From Phytophthora hibernalis (lineage: Eukaryota; Oomycota; Peronosporomycetes; Peronosporales; Peronosporaceae), in assembly GCA_012656075.1 (NCBI GenBank), contig JAAKBF010000100.1:1-64000 (forward strand): a stretch of DNA of 64,000 bases, given 5' to 3'. Within the stretch, counting starts at the first letter, position 1. Every line of letters begins with the position of its first letter. Shown piece after piece: positions 1 to 15,000 of the stretch. A program made the translations under genes and the position numbers. The notes beneath the pieces are model-generated. The model saw nothing but the letters and a program-made list of their open reading frames with translations, was not told the DNA's origin and searched no databases.

Positions 1-3000
1 CGCGCTTTGGCAAGAACTGCGTTGTGTATGCTGGGATAGTCACCGGAGCGATGTTGAGGTCGTCGATGATGGCCACACTCAAACGAACGTCCGCGATCCC
101 GGCTTCCGTCAGAATCGAGGTTCCTATCGGCTGGTGCAACGTCCTTTTTAGTGATCGGAGTAGTCCTTGACACAAGCGGCGCCTCTGTTGCGATAGAGCT
201 TTTTGTAGTTGGGCGCCTGTTGCGATCGATAGCTCGACAGCCGATGGCGAAACCCCTGGCGATCGGGTAAACTGGCGATAAGCACAAGAAAAGTGGTGAC
301 GGCGAGTGGTATCGGAGGCGGGTTGGTGGCAGCGGCAAGTCCGGCTGCTGGAGGCACCGACTACAGGGGTACCAAGCAGTTTAAGTTGCAATGTGGATGC
401 GGTAGAAGACTGCAGTTTAAGTTGCAAGGTGGATGCGGTAGAAGACTGTAAGGCATGCGACCTTTTTACAAAGCACGACATGAAGAGTAGGCGATGCGAC
501 GGTGTGGGGAGCAGTCTGAAGCCAGGAGGCTTAGGGGTGGCCAAAACGAGCAACGATAGGAGGAGAAGGTCACATCAATAGTGAGAGCTAGTGTAGGAGC
601 TTCGAAGGTACCGGTAGCTGGGACACCGAGCGGAAGGACTGCCGCTCGACCTTCAGTCAAGATGAAGTGCAGTGAGGGACATTAAGCGGAGACTAGTACG
701 AGAAGTAAGCAATGAACGAGGATATGAGTCTGTTGTCGTAGCCAGACTGCGGAAAACACCTAGGCAGCCAGGAGGGCACGAGGACGGCAGCATATATTGT
801 GTCTTTCTGTCATTTTGCGCCCGGTTTTAGCTCCGGTCATCGGACTTGAGGCTCCGTCGAGGGTCTTTAATGTGACTCGATGTTAATCGTAAAACGCCAT
901 GGGGCTAGGTGGTGGTGCGACTGGCTATGATCAATCCGAACTCGAGAACAAGCGAAAGCAGAGGTATCAGCGCAGGCGTTACGGGTACCAATGGAGGTCG
1001 CGGACGGGAATAAAGCCTCCCGATTATTACCGCCACCACAACCGGCACGCGGTCCATCAACATGTACGACCTGGAGCGAATAGATCGGGACGCGTCTACA
1101 GCGCTCCGAGTCCGGGAAGACCACGGCGAGCATCGGTCAGAACAGCGGGCCGATGATCACGTCGTAGTCCACCCCGTAAATGCTAAGCATCGTGACGGAG
1201 AGACAACCGGCGCCGTAGACCATGGCGTGCGCGTCATGCTGGTGCAGCGGGCCGACACGAGGGCATGTTTCCAGAGAATCATGGCGCGCTTTGGCAAGAA
1301 CTGCGTTGTGTATGCTGGGATAGTCACCGGAGCGATGTTGAGGTCGTCGATGATGGCCACACTCAAACGAACGTCCGCGATCCCGGCTTCCGTCAGAATC
1401 GAGGTTCCTATCGGCTGGTGCAACGTCCTTTTTAGTGATCGGAGTAGTCCTTGACACAAGCGGCGCCTCTGTTGCGATAGAGCTTTTTGTAGTTGGGCGC
1501 CTGTTGCGATCGATAGCTCGACAGCCGATGGCGAAACCCCTGGCGATCGGGTAAACTGGCGATAAGCACAAGAAAAGTGGTGACGGCGAGTGGTATCGGA
1601 GGCGGGTTGGTGGCAGCGGCAAGTCCGGGTGCTGGAGGCACCGACTACAGGGGGTACCAAGCAGTTTAAGTTGCAAGGTGGATGCGGTAGAAGACTGCAG
1701 TTTAAGTTGCAAGGTGGATGCGGTAGAAGACTGTAAGGCATGCGACCTTTTTACAAAGCACGACATGAAGAGTAGGCGATGCGACGGTGTGGGGAGCAGT
1801 CTGAAGCCAGGAGGCTTAGGGGTGGCCAAAACGAGCAACGATAGGAGGAGAAGGTCACATCAATAGTGAGAGCTAGTGTAGGAGCTTCGAAGGTACCGGT
1901 AGCTGGGACACCGAGCGGAAGGACTGCCGCTCGACCTTCAGTCAAGATGAAGTGCAGTGAGGGACATTAAGCGGAGACTAGTACGAGAAGTAAGCAATGA
2001 ACGAGGATATGGAGTCTGTTGTCGTAGCCAGACTGCGGAAAACACCTAGGCAGCCAGGAGGGCACGAGGACGGCAGCATATATTGTGTCTTTCTGTCATT
2101 TTGCGCCCGGTTTTAGCTCCGGTCATCGGACTTGAGGCTCCGTCGAGGGTCTTTAATGTGACTCGATGTTAATCGTAAAACGCCATGGGGCTAGGTGGTG
2201 GTGCGACTGGCTATGATCAATCCGAACTCGAGAACAAGCGAAAGCAGAGGTATCAGCGCAGGCGTTACGGGTACCAATGGAGGTCGCGGACGGGAATAAA
2301 GCCTCCCGATTATTACCGCCACCACAACCGGCACGCGGTCCATCAACATGTACGACCTGGAGCGAATAGATCGGGACGCGTCTACAGCGCTCCGAGTCCG
2401 GGAAGACCACGGCGAGCATCGGTCAGAACAGCGGGCCGATGATCACGTCGTAGTCCACCCCGTAAATGCTAAGCATCGTGACGGAGAGACAACCGGCGCC
2501 GTAGACCATGGCGTGCGTCATGCTGGTGCAGCGGGCCGACACGAGGGCATGTTTCCAGAGAATCATGGCGCGCTTTGGCAAGAACTGCGTTGTGTATGCT
2601 GGGATAGTCACCGGAGCGATGTTGAGGTCGTCGATGATGGCCACACTCAAACGAACGTCCGCGATCCCGGCTTCCGTCAGAATCGAGGTTCCTATCGGCT
2701 GGTGCAACGTCCTTTTTAGTGATCGGAGTAGTCCTTGACACAAGCGGCGCCTCTGTTGCGATAGAGCTTTTTGTAGTTGGGCGCCTGTTGCGATCGATAG
2801 CTCGACAGCCGATGGCGAAACCCCTGGCGATCGGGTAAACTGGCGATAAGCACAAGAAAAGTGGTGACGGCGAGTGGTATCGGAGGCGGGTTGGTGGCAG
2901 CGGCAAGTCCGGCTGCTGGAGGCACCGACTACAGGGGGTACCAAGCAGTTTAAGTTGCAAGGTGGATGCGGTAGAAGACTGCAGTTTAAGTTGCAAGGTG

Positions 3001-6000
3001 GATGCGGTAGAAGACTGTAAGGCATGCGACCTTTTTACAAAGCACGACATGAAGAGTAGGCGATGCGACGGTGTGGGGAGCAGTCTGAAGCCAGGAGGCT
3101 TAGGGGTGGCCAAAACGAGCAACGATAGGAGGAGAAGGTCACATCAATAGTGAGAGCTAGTGTAGGAGCTTCGAAGGTACCGGTAGCTGGGACACCGAGC
3201 GGAAGGACTGCCGCTCGACCTTCAGTCAAGATGAAGTGCAGTGAGGGACATTAAGCGGAGATTAGTACGAGAAGTAAGCAATGAACGAGGATATGGAGTC
3301 TGTTGTCGTAGCCAGACTGCGGAAAACACCTAGGCAGCCAGGAGGGCACGAGGACGGCAGCATATATTGTGTCTTTCTGTCATTTTGCGCCCGGTTTTAG
3401 CTCCGGTCATCGGACTTGAGGCTCCGTCGAGGGTCTTTAATGTGACTCGATGTTAATCGTAAAACGCCATGGGGCTAGGTGGTGGTGCGACTGGCTATGA
3501 TCAATCCGAACTCGAGAACAAGCGAAAGCAGAGGTATCAGCGCAGGCGTTACGGGTACCAATGGAGGTCGCGGACGGGAATAAAGCCTCCCGATTATTAC
3601 CGCCACCACAACCGGCACGCGGTCCATCAACATGTACGACCTGGAGCGAATAGATCGGGACGCGTCTACAGCGCTCCGAGTCCGGGAAGACCACGGCGAG
3701 CATCGGTCAGAACAGCGGGCCGATGATCACGTCGTAGTCCACCCGTAAATGCTAAGCATCGTGACGGAGAGACAACCGGCGCCGTAGACCATGGCGTGCG
3801 TCATGCTGGTGCAGCGGGCCGACACGAGGGCATGTTTCCAGAGAATCATGGCGCGCTTTGGCAAGAACTGCGTTGTGTATGCTGGGATAGTCACCGGAGC
3901 GATGTTGAGGTCGTCGATGATGGCCACACTCAAACGAACGTCCGCGATCCCGGCTTCCGTCAGAATCGAGGTTCCTATCGGCTGGTGCAACGTCCTTTTT
4001 AGTGATCGGAGTAGTCCTTGACACAAGCGGCGCCTCTGTTGCGATAGAGCTTTTTGTAGTTGGGCGCCTGTTGCGATCGATAGCTCGACAGCCGATGGCG
4101 AAACCCCTGGCGATCGGGTAAACTGGCGATAAGCACAAGAAAAGTGGTGACGGCGAGTGGTATCGGAGGCGGGTTGGTGGCAGCGGCAAGTCCGGGTGCT
4201 GGAGGCACCGACTACAGGGGGTACCAAGCAGTTTAAGTTGCAATGTGGATGCGGTAGAAGACTGCAGTTTAAGTTGCAAGGTGGATGCGGTAGAAGACTG
4301 TAAGGCATGCGACCTTTTACAAAGCACGACATGAAGAGTAGGCGATGCGACGGTGTGGGGAGCAGTCTGAAGCCAGGAGGCTTAGGGGTGGCCAAAACGA
4401 GCAACGATAGGAGGAGAAGGTCACATCAATAGTGAGAGCTAGTGTAGGAGCTTCGAAGGTACCGGTAGCTGGGACACCGAGCGGAAGGACTGCCGCTCGA
4501 CCTTCAGTCAAGATGAAGTGCAGTGAGGGACATTAAGCGGAGATTAGTACGAGAAGTAAGCAATGAACGAGGATATGGAGTCTGTTGTCGTAGCCAGACT
4601 GCGGAAAACACCTAGGCAGCCAGGAGGGCACGAGGACGGCAGCATATATTGTGTCTTTCTGTCATTTTGCGCCCGGTTTTAGCTCCGGTCATCGGACTTG
4701 AGGCTCCGTCGAGGGTCTTTAATGTGACTCGATGTTAATCGTAAAACGCCATGGGGCTAGGTGGTGGTGCGACTGGCTATGATCAATCCGAACTCGAGAA
4801 CAAGCGAAAGCAGAGGTATCAGCGCAGGCGTTACGGGTACCAATGGAGGTCGCGGACGGGAATAAAGCCTCCCGATTATTACCGCCACCACAACCGGCAC
4901 GCGGTCCATCAACATGTACGACCTGGAGCGAATAGATCGGGACGCGTCTACAGCGCTCCGAGTCCGGGAAGACCACGGCGAGCATCGGTCAGAACAGCGG
5001 GCCGATGATCACGTCGTAGTCCACCCCGTAAATGCTAAGCATCGTGACGGAGAGACAACCGGCGCCGTAGACCATGGCGTGCGTCATGCTGGTGCAGCGG
5101 GCCGACACGAGGGCATGTTTCCAGAGAATCATGGCGCGCTTTGGCAAGAACTGCGTTGTGTATGCTGGGATAGTCACCGGAGCGATGTTGAGGTCGTCGA
5201 TGATGGCCACACTCAAACGAACGTCCGCGATCCCGGCTTCCGTCAGAATCGAGGTTCCTATCGGCTGGTGCAACGTCCTTTTTAGTGATCGGAGTAGTCC
5301 TTGACACAAGCGGCGCCTCTGTTGCGATAGAGCTTTTTGTAGTTGGGCGCCTGTTGCGATCGATAGCTCGACAGCCGATGGCGAAACCCCTGGCGATCGG
5401 GTAAACTGGCGATAAGCACAAGAAAAGTGGTGACGGCGAGTGGTATCGGAGGCGGGTTGGTGGCAGCGGCAAGTCCGGGTGCTGGAGGCACCGACTACAG
5501 GGGGTACCAAGCAGTTTAAGTTGCAAGGTGGATGCGGTAGAAGACTGCAGTTTAAGTTGCAAGGTGGATGCGGTAGAAGACTGTAAGGCATGCGACCTTT
5601 TACAAAGCACGACATGAAGAGTAGGCGATGCGACGGTGTGGGGAGCAGTCTGAAGCCAGGAGGCTTAGGGGTGGCCAAAACGAGCAACGATAGGAGGAGA
5701 AGGTCACATCAATAGTGAGAGCTAGTGTAGGAGCTTCGAAGGTACCGGTAGCTGGGACACCGAGCGGAAGGACTGCCGCTCGACCTTCAGTCAAGATGAA
5801 GTGCAGTGAGGGACATTAAGCGGAGATTAGTACGAGAAGTAAGCAATGAACGAGGATATGGAGTCTGTTGTCGTAGCCAGACTGCGGAAAACACCTAGGC
5901 AGCCAGGAGGGCACGAGGACGGCAGCATATATTGTGTCTTTCTGTCATTTTGCGCCCGGTTTTAGCTCCGGTCATCGGACTTGAGGCTCCGTCGAGGGTC

Positions 6001-9000
6001 TTTAATGTGACTCGATGTTAATCGTAAAACGCCATGGGGCTAGGTGGTGGTGCGACTGGCTATGATCAATCCGAACTCGAGAACAAGCGAAAGCAGAGGT
6101 ATCAGCGCAGGCGTTACGGGTACCAATGGAGGTCGCGGACGGGAATAAAGCCTCCCGATTATTACCGCCACCACAACCGGCACGCGGTCCATCAACATGT
6201 ACGACCTGGAGCGAATAGATCGGGACGCGTCTACAGCGCTCCGAGTCCGGGAAGACCACGGCGAGCATCGGTCAGAACAGCGGGCCGATGATCACGTCGT
6301 AGTCCACCCCGTAAATGCTAAGCATCGTGACGGAGAGACAACCGGCGCCGTAGACCATGGCGTGCGTCATGCTGGTGCAGCGGGCCGACACGAGGGCATG
6401 TTTCCAGAGAATCATGGCGCGCTTTGGCAAGAACTGCGTTGTGTATGCTGGGATAGTCACCGGAGCGATGTTGAGGTCGTCGATGATGGCCACACTCAAA
6501 CGAACGTCCGCGATCCCGGCTTCCGTCAGAATCGAGGTTCCTATCGGCTGGTGCAACGTCCTTTTTAGTGATCGGAGTAGTCCTTGACACAAGCGGCGCC
6601 TCTGTTGCGATAGAGCTTTTTGTAGTTGGGCGCCTGTTGCGATCGATAGCTCGACAGCCGATGGCGAAACCCCTGGCGATCGGGTAAACTGGCGATAAGC
6701 ACAAGAAAAGTGGTGACGGCGAGTGGTATCGGAGGCGGGTTGGTGGCAGCGGCAAGTCCGGGTGCTGGAGGCACCGACTACAGGGGGTACCAAGCAGTTT
6801 AAGTTGCAAGGTGGATGCGGTAGAAGACTGCAGTTTAAGTTGCAAGGTGGATGCGGTAGAAGACTGTAAGGCATGCGACCTTTTACAAAGCACGACATGA
6901 AGAGTAGGCGATGCGACGGTGTGGGGAGCAGTCTGAAGCCAGGAGGCTTAGGGGTGGCCAAAACGAGCAACGATAGGAGGAGAAGGTCACATCAATAGTG
7001 AGAGCTAGTGTAGGAGCTTCGAAGGTACCGGTAGCTGGGACACCGAGCGGAAGGACTGCCGCTCGACCTTCAGTCAAGATGAAGTGCAGTGAGGGACATT
7101 AAGCGGAGATTAGTACGAGAAGTAAGCAATGAACGAGGATATGGAGTCTGTTGTCGTAGCCAGACTGCGGAAAACACCTAGGCAGCCAGGAGGGCACGAG
7201 GACGGCAGCATATATTGTGTCTTTCTGTCATTTTGCGCCCGGTTTTAGCTCCGGTCATCGGACTTGAGGCTCCGTCGAGGGTCTTTAATGTGACTCGATG
7301 TTAATCGTAAAACGCCATGGGGCTAGGTGGTGGTGCGACTGGCTATGATCAATCCGAACTCGAGAACAAGCGAAAGCAGAGGTATCAGCGCAGGCGTTAC
7401 GGGTACCAATGGAGGTCGCGGACGGGAATAAAGCCTCCCGATTATTACCGCCACCACAACCGGCACGCGGTCCATCAACATGTACGACCTGGAGCGAATA
7501 GATCGGGACGCGTCTACAGCGCTCCGAGTCCGGGAAGACCACGGCGAGCATCGGTCAGAACAGCGGGCCGATGATCACGTCGTAGTCCACCCCGTAAATG
7601 CTAAGCATCGTGACGGAGAGACAACCGGCGCCGTAGACCATGGCGTGCGTCATGCTGGTGCAGCGGGCCGACACGAGGGCATGTTTCCAGAGAATCATGG
7701 CGCGCTTTGGCAAGAACTGCGTTGTGTATGCTGGGATAGTCACCGGAGCGATGTTGAGGTCGTCGATGATGGCCACACTCAAACGAACGTCCGCGATCCC
7801 GGCTTCCGTCAGAATCGAGGTTCCTATCGGCTGGTGCAACGTCCTTTTTAGTGATCGGAGTAGTCCTTGACACAAGCGGCGCCTCTGTTGCGATAGAGCT
7901 TTTTGTAGTTGGGCGCCTGTTGCGATCGATAGCTCGACAGCCGATGGCGAAACCCCTGGCGATCGGGTAAACTGGCGATAAGCACAAGAAAAGTGGTGAC
8001 GGCGAGTGGTATCGGAGGCGGGTTGGTGGCAGCGGCAAGTCCGGGTGCTGGAGGCACCGACTACAGGGGGTACCAAGCAGTTTAAGTTGCAAGGTGGATG
8101 CGGTAGAAGACTGCAGTTTAAGTTGCAAGGTGGATGCGGTAGAAGACTGTAAGGCATGCGACCTTTTACAAAGCACGACATGAAGAGTAGGCGATGCGAC
8201 GGTGTGGGGAGCAGTCTGAAGCCAGGAGGCTTAGGGGTGGCCAAAACGAGCAACGATAGGAGGAGAAGGTCACATCAATAGTGAGAGCTAGTGTAGGAGC
8301 TTCGAAGGTACCGGTAGCTGGGACACCGAGCGGAAGGACTGCCGCTCGACCTTCAGTCAAGATGAAGTGCAGTGAGGGACATTAAGCGGAGATTAGTACG
8401 AGAAGTAAGCAATGAACGAGGATATGGAGTCTGTTGTCGTAGCCAGACTGCGGAAAACACCTAGGCAGCCAGGAGGGCACGAGGACGGCAGCATATATTG
8501 TGTCTTTCTGTCATTTTGCGCCCGGTTTTAGCTCCGGTCATCGGACTTGAGGCTCCGTCGAGGGTCTTTAATGTGACTCGATGTTAATCGTAAAACGCCA
8601 TGGGGCTAGGTGGTGGTGCGACTGGCTATGATCAATCCGAACTCGAGAACAAGCGAAAGCAGAGGTATCAGCGCAGGCGTTACGGGTACCAATGGAGGTC
8701 GCGGACGGGAATAAAGCCTCCCGATTATTACCGCCACCACAACCGGCACGCGGTCCATCAACATGTACGACCTGGAGCGAATAGATCGGGACGCGTCTAC
8801 AGCGCTCCGAGTCCGGGAAGACCACGGCGAGCATCGGTCAGAACAGCGGGCCGATGATCACGTCGTAGTCCACCCCGTAAATGCTAAGCATCGTGACGGA
8901 GAGACAACCGGCGCCGTAGACCATGGCGTGCGTCATGCTGGTGCAGCGGGCCGACACGAGGGCATGTTTCCAGAGAATCATGGCGCGCTTTGGCAAGAAC

Positions 9001-12000
9001 TGCGTTGTGTATGCTGGGATAGTCACCGGAGCGATGTTGAGGTCGTCGATGATGGCCACACTCAAACGAACGTCCGCGATCCCGGCTTCCGTCAGAATCG
9101 AGGTTCCTATCGGCTGGTGCAACGTCCTTTTTAGTGATCGGAGTAGTCCTTGACACAAGCGGCGCCTCTGTTGCGATAGAGCTTTTTGTAGTTGGGCGCC
9201 TGTTGCGATCGATAGCTCGACAGCCGATGGCGAAACCCCTGGCGATCGGGTAAACTGGCGATAAGCACAAGAAAAGTGGTGACGGCGAGTGGTATCGGAG
9301 GCGGGTTGGTGGCAGCGGCAAGTCCGGGTGCTGGAGGCACCGACTACAGGGGGTACCAAGCAGTTTAAGTTGCAAGGTGGATGCGGTAGAAGACTGCAGT
9401 TTAAGTTGCAAGGTGGATGCGGTAGAAGACTGTAAGGCATGCGACCTTTTACAAAGCACGACATGAAGAGTAGGCGATGCGACGGTGTGGGGAGCAGTCT
9501 GAAGCCAGGAGGCTTAGGGGTGGCCAAAACGAGCAACGATAGGAGGAGAAGGTCACATCAATAGTGAGAGCTAGTGTAGGAGCTTCGAAGGTACCGGTAG
9601 CTGGGACACCGAGCGGAAGGACTGCCGCTCGACCTTCAGTCAAGATGAAGTGCAGTGAGGGACATTAAGCGGAGATTAGTACGAGAAGTAAGCAATGAAC
9701 GAGGATATGGAGTCTGTTGTCGTAGCCAGACTGCGGAAAACACCTAGGCAGCCAGGAGGGCACGAGGACGGCAGCATATATTGTGTCTTTCTGTCATTTT
9801 GCGCCCGGTTTTAGCTCCGGTCATCGGACTTGAGGCTCCGTCGAGGGTCTTTAATGTGACTCGATGTTAATCGTAAAACGCCATGGGGCTAGGTGGTGGT
9901 GCGACTGGCTATGATCAATCCGAACTCGAGAACAAGCGAAAGCAGAGGTATCAGCGCAGGCGTTACGGGTACCAATGGAGGTCGCGGACGGGAATAAAGC
10001 CTCCCGATTATTACCGCCACCACAACCGGCACGCGGTCCATCAACATGTACGACCTGGAGCGAATAGATCGGGACGCGTCTACAGCGCTCCGAGTCCGGG
10101 AAGACCACGGCGAGCATCGGTCAGAACAGCGGGCCGATGATCACGTCGTAGTCCACCCCGTAAATGCTAAGCATCGTGACGGAGAGACAACCGGCGCCGT
10201 AGACCATGGCGTGCGTCATGCTGGTGCAGCGGGCCGACACGAGGGCATGTTTCCAGAGAATCATGGCGCGCTTTGGCAAGAACTGCGTTGTGTATGCTGG
10301 GATAGTCACCGGAGCGATGTTGAGGTCGTCGATGATGGCCACACTCAAACGAACGTCCGCGATCCCGGCTTCCGTCAGAATCGAGGTTCCTATCGGCTGG
10401 TGCAACGTCCTTTTTAGTGATCGGAGTAGTCCTTGACACAAGCGGCGCCTCTGTTGCGATAGAGCTTTTTGTAGTTGGGCGCCTGTTGCGATCGATAGCT
10501 CGACAGCCGATGGCGAAACCCCTGGCGATCGGGTAAACTGGCGATAAGCACAAGAAAAGTGGTGACGGCGAGTGGTATCGGAGGCGGGTTGGTGGCAGCG
10601 GCAAGTCCGGGTGCTGGAGGCACCGACTACAGGGGGTACCAAGCAGTTTAAGTTGCAAGGTGGATGCGGTAGAAGACTGCAGTTTAAGTTGCAAGGTGGA
10701 TGCGGTAGAAGACTGTAAGGCATGCGACCTTTTACAAAGCACGACATGAAGAGTAGGCGATGCGACGGTGTGGGGAGCAGTCTGAAGCCAGGAGGCTTAG
10801 GGGTGGCCAAAACGAGCAACGATAGGAGGAGAAGGTCACATCAATAGTGAGAGCTAGTGTAGGAGCTTCGAAGGTACCGGTAGCTGGGACACCGAGCGGA
10901 AGGACTGCCGCTCGACCTTCAGTCAAGATGAAGTGCAGTGAGGGACATTAAGCGGAGATTAGTACGAGAAGTAAGCAATGAACGAGGATATGGAGTCTGT
11001 TGTCGTAGCCAGACTGCGGAAAACACCTAGGCAGCCAGGAGGGCACGAGGACGGCAGCATATATTGTGTCTTTCTGTCATTTTGCGCCCGGTTTTAGCTC
11101 CGGTCATCGGACTTGAGGCTCCGTCGAGGGTCTTTAATGTGACTCGATGTTAATCGTAAAACGCCATGGGGCTAGGTGGTGGTGCGACTGGCTATGATCA
11201 ATCCGAACTCGAGAACAAGCGAAAGCAGAGGTATCAGCGCAGGCGTTACGGGTACCAATGGAGGTCGCGGACGGGAATAAAGCCTCCCGATTATTACCGC
11301 CACCACAACCGGCACGCGGTCCATCAACATGTACGACCTGGAGCGAATAGATCGGGACGCGTCTACAGCGCTCCGAGTCCGGGAAGACCACGGCGAGCAT
11401 CGGTCAGAACAGCGGGCCGATGATCACGTCGTAGTCCACCCCGTAAATGCTAAGCATCGTGACGGAGAGACAACCGGCGCCGTAGACCATGGCGTGCGTC
11501 ATGCTGGTGCAGCGGGCCGACACGAGGGCATGTTTCCAGAGAATCATGGCGCGCTTTGGCAAGAACTGCGTTGTGTATGCTGGGATAGTCACCGGAGCGA
11601 TGTTGAGGTCGTCGATGATGGCCACACTCAAACGAACGTCCGCGATCCCGGCTTCCGTCAGAATCGAGGTTCCTATCGGCTGGTGCAACGTCCTTTTTAG
11701 TGATCGGAGTAGTCCTTGACACAAGCGGCGCCTCTGTTGCGATAGAGCTTTTTGTAGTTGGGCGCCTGTTGCGATCGATAGCTCGACAGCCGATGGCGAA
11801 ACCCCTGGCGATCGGGTAAACTGGCGATAAGCACAAGAAAAGTGGTGACGGCGAGTGGTATCGGAGGCGGGTTGGTGGCAGCGGCAAGTCCGGGTGCTGG
11901 AGGCACCGACTACAGGGGGTACCAAGCAGTTTAAGTTGCAAGGTGGATGCGGTAGAAGACTGCAGTTTAAGTTGCAAGGTGGATGCGGTAGAAGACTGTA

Positions 12001-15000
12001 AGGCATGCGACCTTTTACAAAGCACGACATGAAGAGTAGGCGATGCGACGGTGTGGGGAGCAGTCTGAAGCCAGGAGGCTTAGGGGTGGCCAAAACGAGC
12101 AACGATAGGAGGAGAAGGTCACATCAATAGTGAGAGCTAGTGTAGGAGCTTCGAAGGTACCGGTAGCTGGGACACCGAGCGGAAGGACTGCCGCTCGACC
12201 TTCAGTCAAGATGAAGTGCAGTGAGGGACATTAAGCGGAGATTAGTACGAGAAGTAAGCAATGAACGAGGATATGGAGTCTGTTGTCGTAGCCAGACTGC
12301 GGAAAACACCTAGGCAGCCAGGAGGGCACGAGGACGGCAGCATATATTGTGTCTTTCTGTCATTTTGCGCCCGGTTTTAGCTCCGGTCATCGGACTTGAG
12401 GCTCCGTCGAGGGTCTTTAATGTGACTCGATGTTAATCGTAAAACGCCATGGGGCTAGGTGGTGGTGCGACTGGCTATGATCAATCCGAACTCGAGAACA
12501 AGCGAAAGCAGAGGTATCAGCGCAGGCGTTACGGGTACCAATGGAGGTCGCGGACGGGAATAAAGCCTCCCGATTATTACCGCCACCACAACCGGCACGC
12601 GGTCCATCAACATGTACGACCTGGAGCGAATAGATCGGGACGCGTCTACAGCGCTCCGAGTCCGGGAAGACCACGGCGAGCATCGGTCAGAACAGCGGGC
12701 CGATGATCACGTCGTAGTCCACCCCGTAAATGCTAAGCATCGTGACGGAGAGACAACCGGCGCCGTAGACCATGGCGTGCGTCATGCTGGTGCAGCGGGC
12801 CGACACGAGGGCATGTTTCCAGAGAATCATGGCGCGCTTTGGCAAGAACTGCGTTGTGTATGCTGGGATAGTCACCGGAGCGATGTTGAGGTCGTCGATG
12901 ATGGCCACACTCAAACGAACGTCCGCGATCCCGGCTTCCGTCAGAATCGAGGTTCCTATCGGCTGGTGCAACGTCCTTTTTAGTGATCGGAGTAGTCCTT
13001 GACACAAGCGGCGCCTCTGTTGCGATAGAGCTTTTTGTAGTTGGGCGCCTGTTGCGATCGATAGCTCGACAGCCGATGGCGAAACCCCTGGCGATCGGGT
13101 AAACTGGCGATAAGCACAAGAAAAGTGGTGACGGCGAGTGGTATCGGAGGCGGGTTGGTGGCAGCGGCAAGTCCGGGTGCTGGAGGCACCGACTACAGGG
13201 GGTACCAAGCAGTTTAAGTTGCAAGGTGGATGCGGTAGAAGACTGCAGTTTAAGTTGCAAGGTGGATGCGGTAGAAGACTGTAAGGCATGCGACCTTTTA
13301 CAAAGCACGACATGAAGAGTAGGCGATGCGACGGTGTGGGGAGCAGTCTGAAGCCAGGAGGCTTAGGGGTGGCCAAAACGAGCAACGATAGGAGGAGAAG
13401 GTCACATCAATAGTGAGAGCTAGTGTAGGAGCTTCGAAGGTACCGGTAGCTGGGACACCGAGCGGAAGGACTGCCGCTCGACCTTCAGTCAAGATGAAGT
13501 GCAGTGAGGGACATTAAGCGGAGATTAGTACGAGAAGTAAGCAATGAACGAGGATATGGAGTCTGTTGTCGTAGCCAGACTGCGGAAAACACCTAGGCAG
13601 CCAGGAGGGCACGAGGACGGCAGCATATATTGTGTCTTTCTGTCATTTTGCGCCCGGTTTTAGCTCCGGTCATCGGACTTGAGGCTCCGTCGAGGGTCTT
13701 TAATGTGACTCGATGTTAATCGTAAAACGCCATGGGGCTAGGTGGTGGTGCGACTGGCTATGATCAATCCGAACTCGAGAACAAGCGAAAGCAGAGGTAT
13801 CAGCGCAGGCGTTACGGGTACCAATGGAGGTCGCGGACGGGAATAAAGCCTCCCGATTATTACCGCCACCACAACCGGCACGCGGTCCATCAACATGTAC
13901 GACCTGGAGCGAATAGATCGGGACGCGTCTACAGCGCTCCGAGTCCGGGAAGACCACGGCGAGCATCGGTCAGAACAGCGGGCCGATGATCACGTCGTAG
14001 TCCACCCCGTAAATGCTAAGCATCGTGACGGAGAGACAACCGGCGCCGTAGACCATGGCGTGCGTCATGCTGGTGCAGCGGGCCGACACGAGGGCATGTT
14101 TCCAGAGAATCATGGCGCGCTTTGGCAAGAACTGCGTTGTGTATGCTGGGATAGTCACCGGAGCGATGTTGAGGTCGTCGATGATGGCCACACTCAAACG
14201 AACGTCCGCGATCCCGGCTTCCGTCAGAATCGAGGTTCCTATCGGCTGGTGCAACGTCCTTTTTAGTGATCGGAGTAGTCCTTGACACAAGCGGCGCCTC
14301 TGTTGCGATAGAGCTTTTTGTAGTTGGGCACCTGTTGCGATCGATAGCTCGACAGCCGATGGCGAAACCCCTGGCGATCGGGTAAACTGGCGATAAGCAC
14401 AAGAAAAGTGGTGACGGCGAGTGGTATCGGAGGCGGGTTGGTGGCAGCGGCAAGTCCGGGTGCTGGAGGCACCGACTACAGGGGTACCAAGCAGTTTAAG
14501 TTGCAAGGTGGATGCGGTAGAAGACTGCAGTTTAAGTTGCAAGGTGGATGCGGTAGAAGACTGTAAGGCATGCGACCTTTTACAAAGCACGACATGAAGA
14601 GTAGGCGATGCGACGGTGTGGGGAGCAGTCTGAAGCCAGGAGGCTTAGGGGTGGCCAAAACGAGCAACGATAGGAGGAGAAGGTCACATCAATAGTGAGA
14701 GCTAGTGTAGGAGCTTCGAAGGTACCGGTAGCTGGGACACCGAGCGGAAGGACTGCCGCTCGACCTTCAGTCAAGATGAAGTGCAGTGAGGGACATTAAG
14801 CGGAGATTAGTACGAGAAGTAAGCAATGAACGAGGATATGGAGTCTGTTGTCGTAGCCAGACTGCGGAAAACACCTAGGCAGCCAGGAGGGCACGAGGAC
14901 GGCAGCATATATTGTGTCTTTCTGTCATTTTGCGCCCGGTTTTAGCTCCGGTCATCGGACTTGAGGCTCCGTCGAGGGTCTTTAATGTGACTCGATGTTA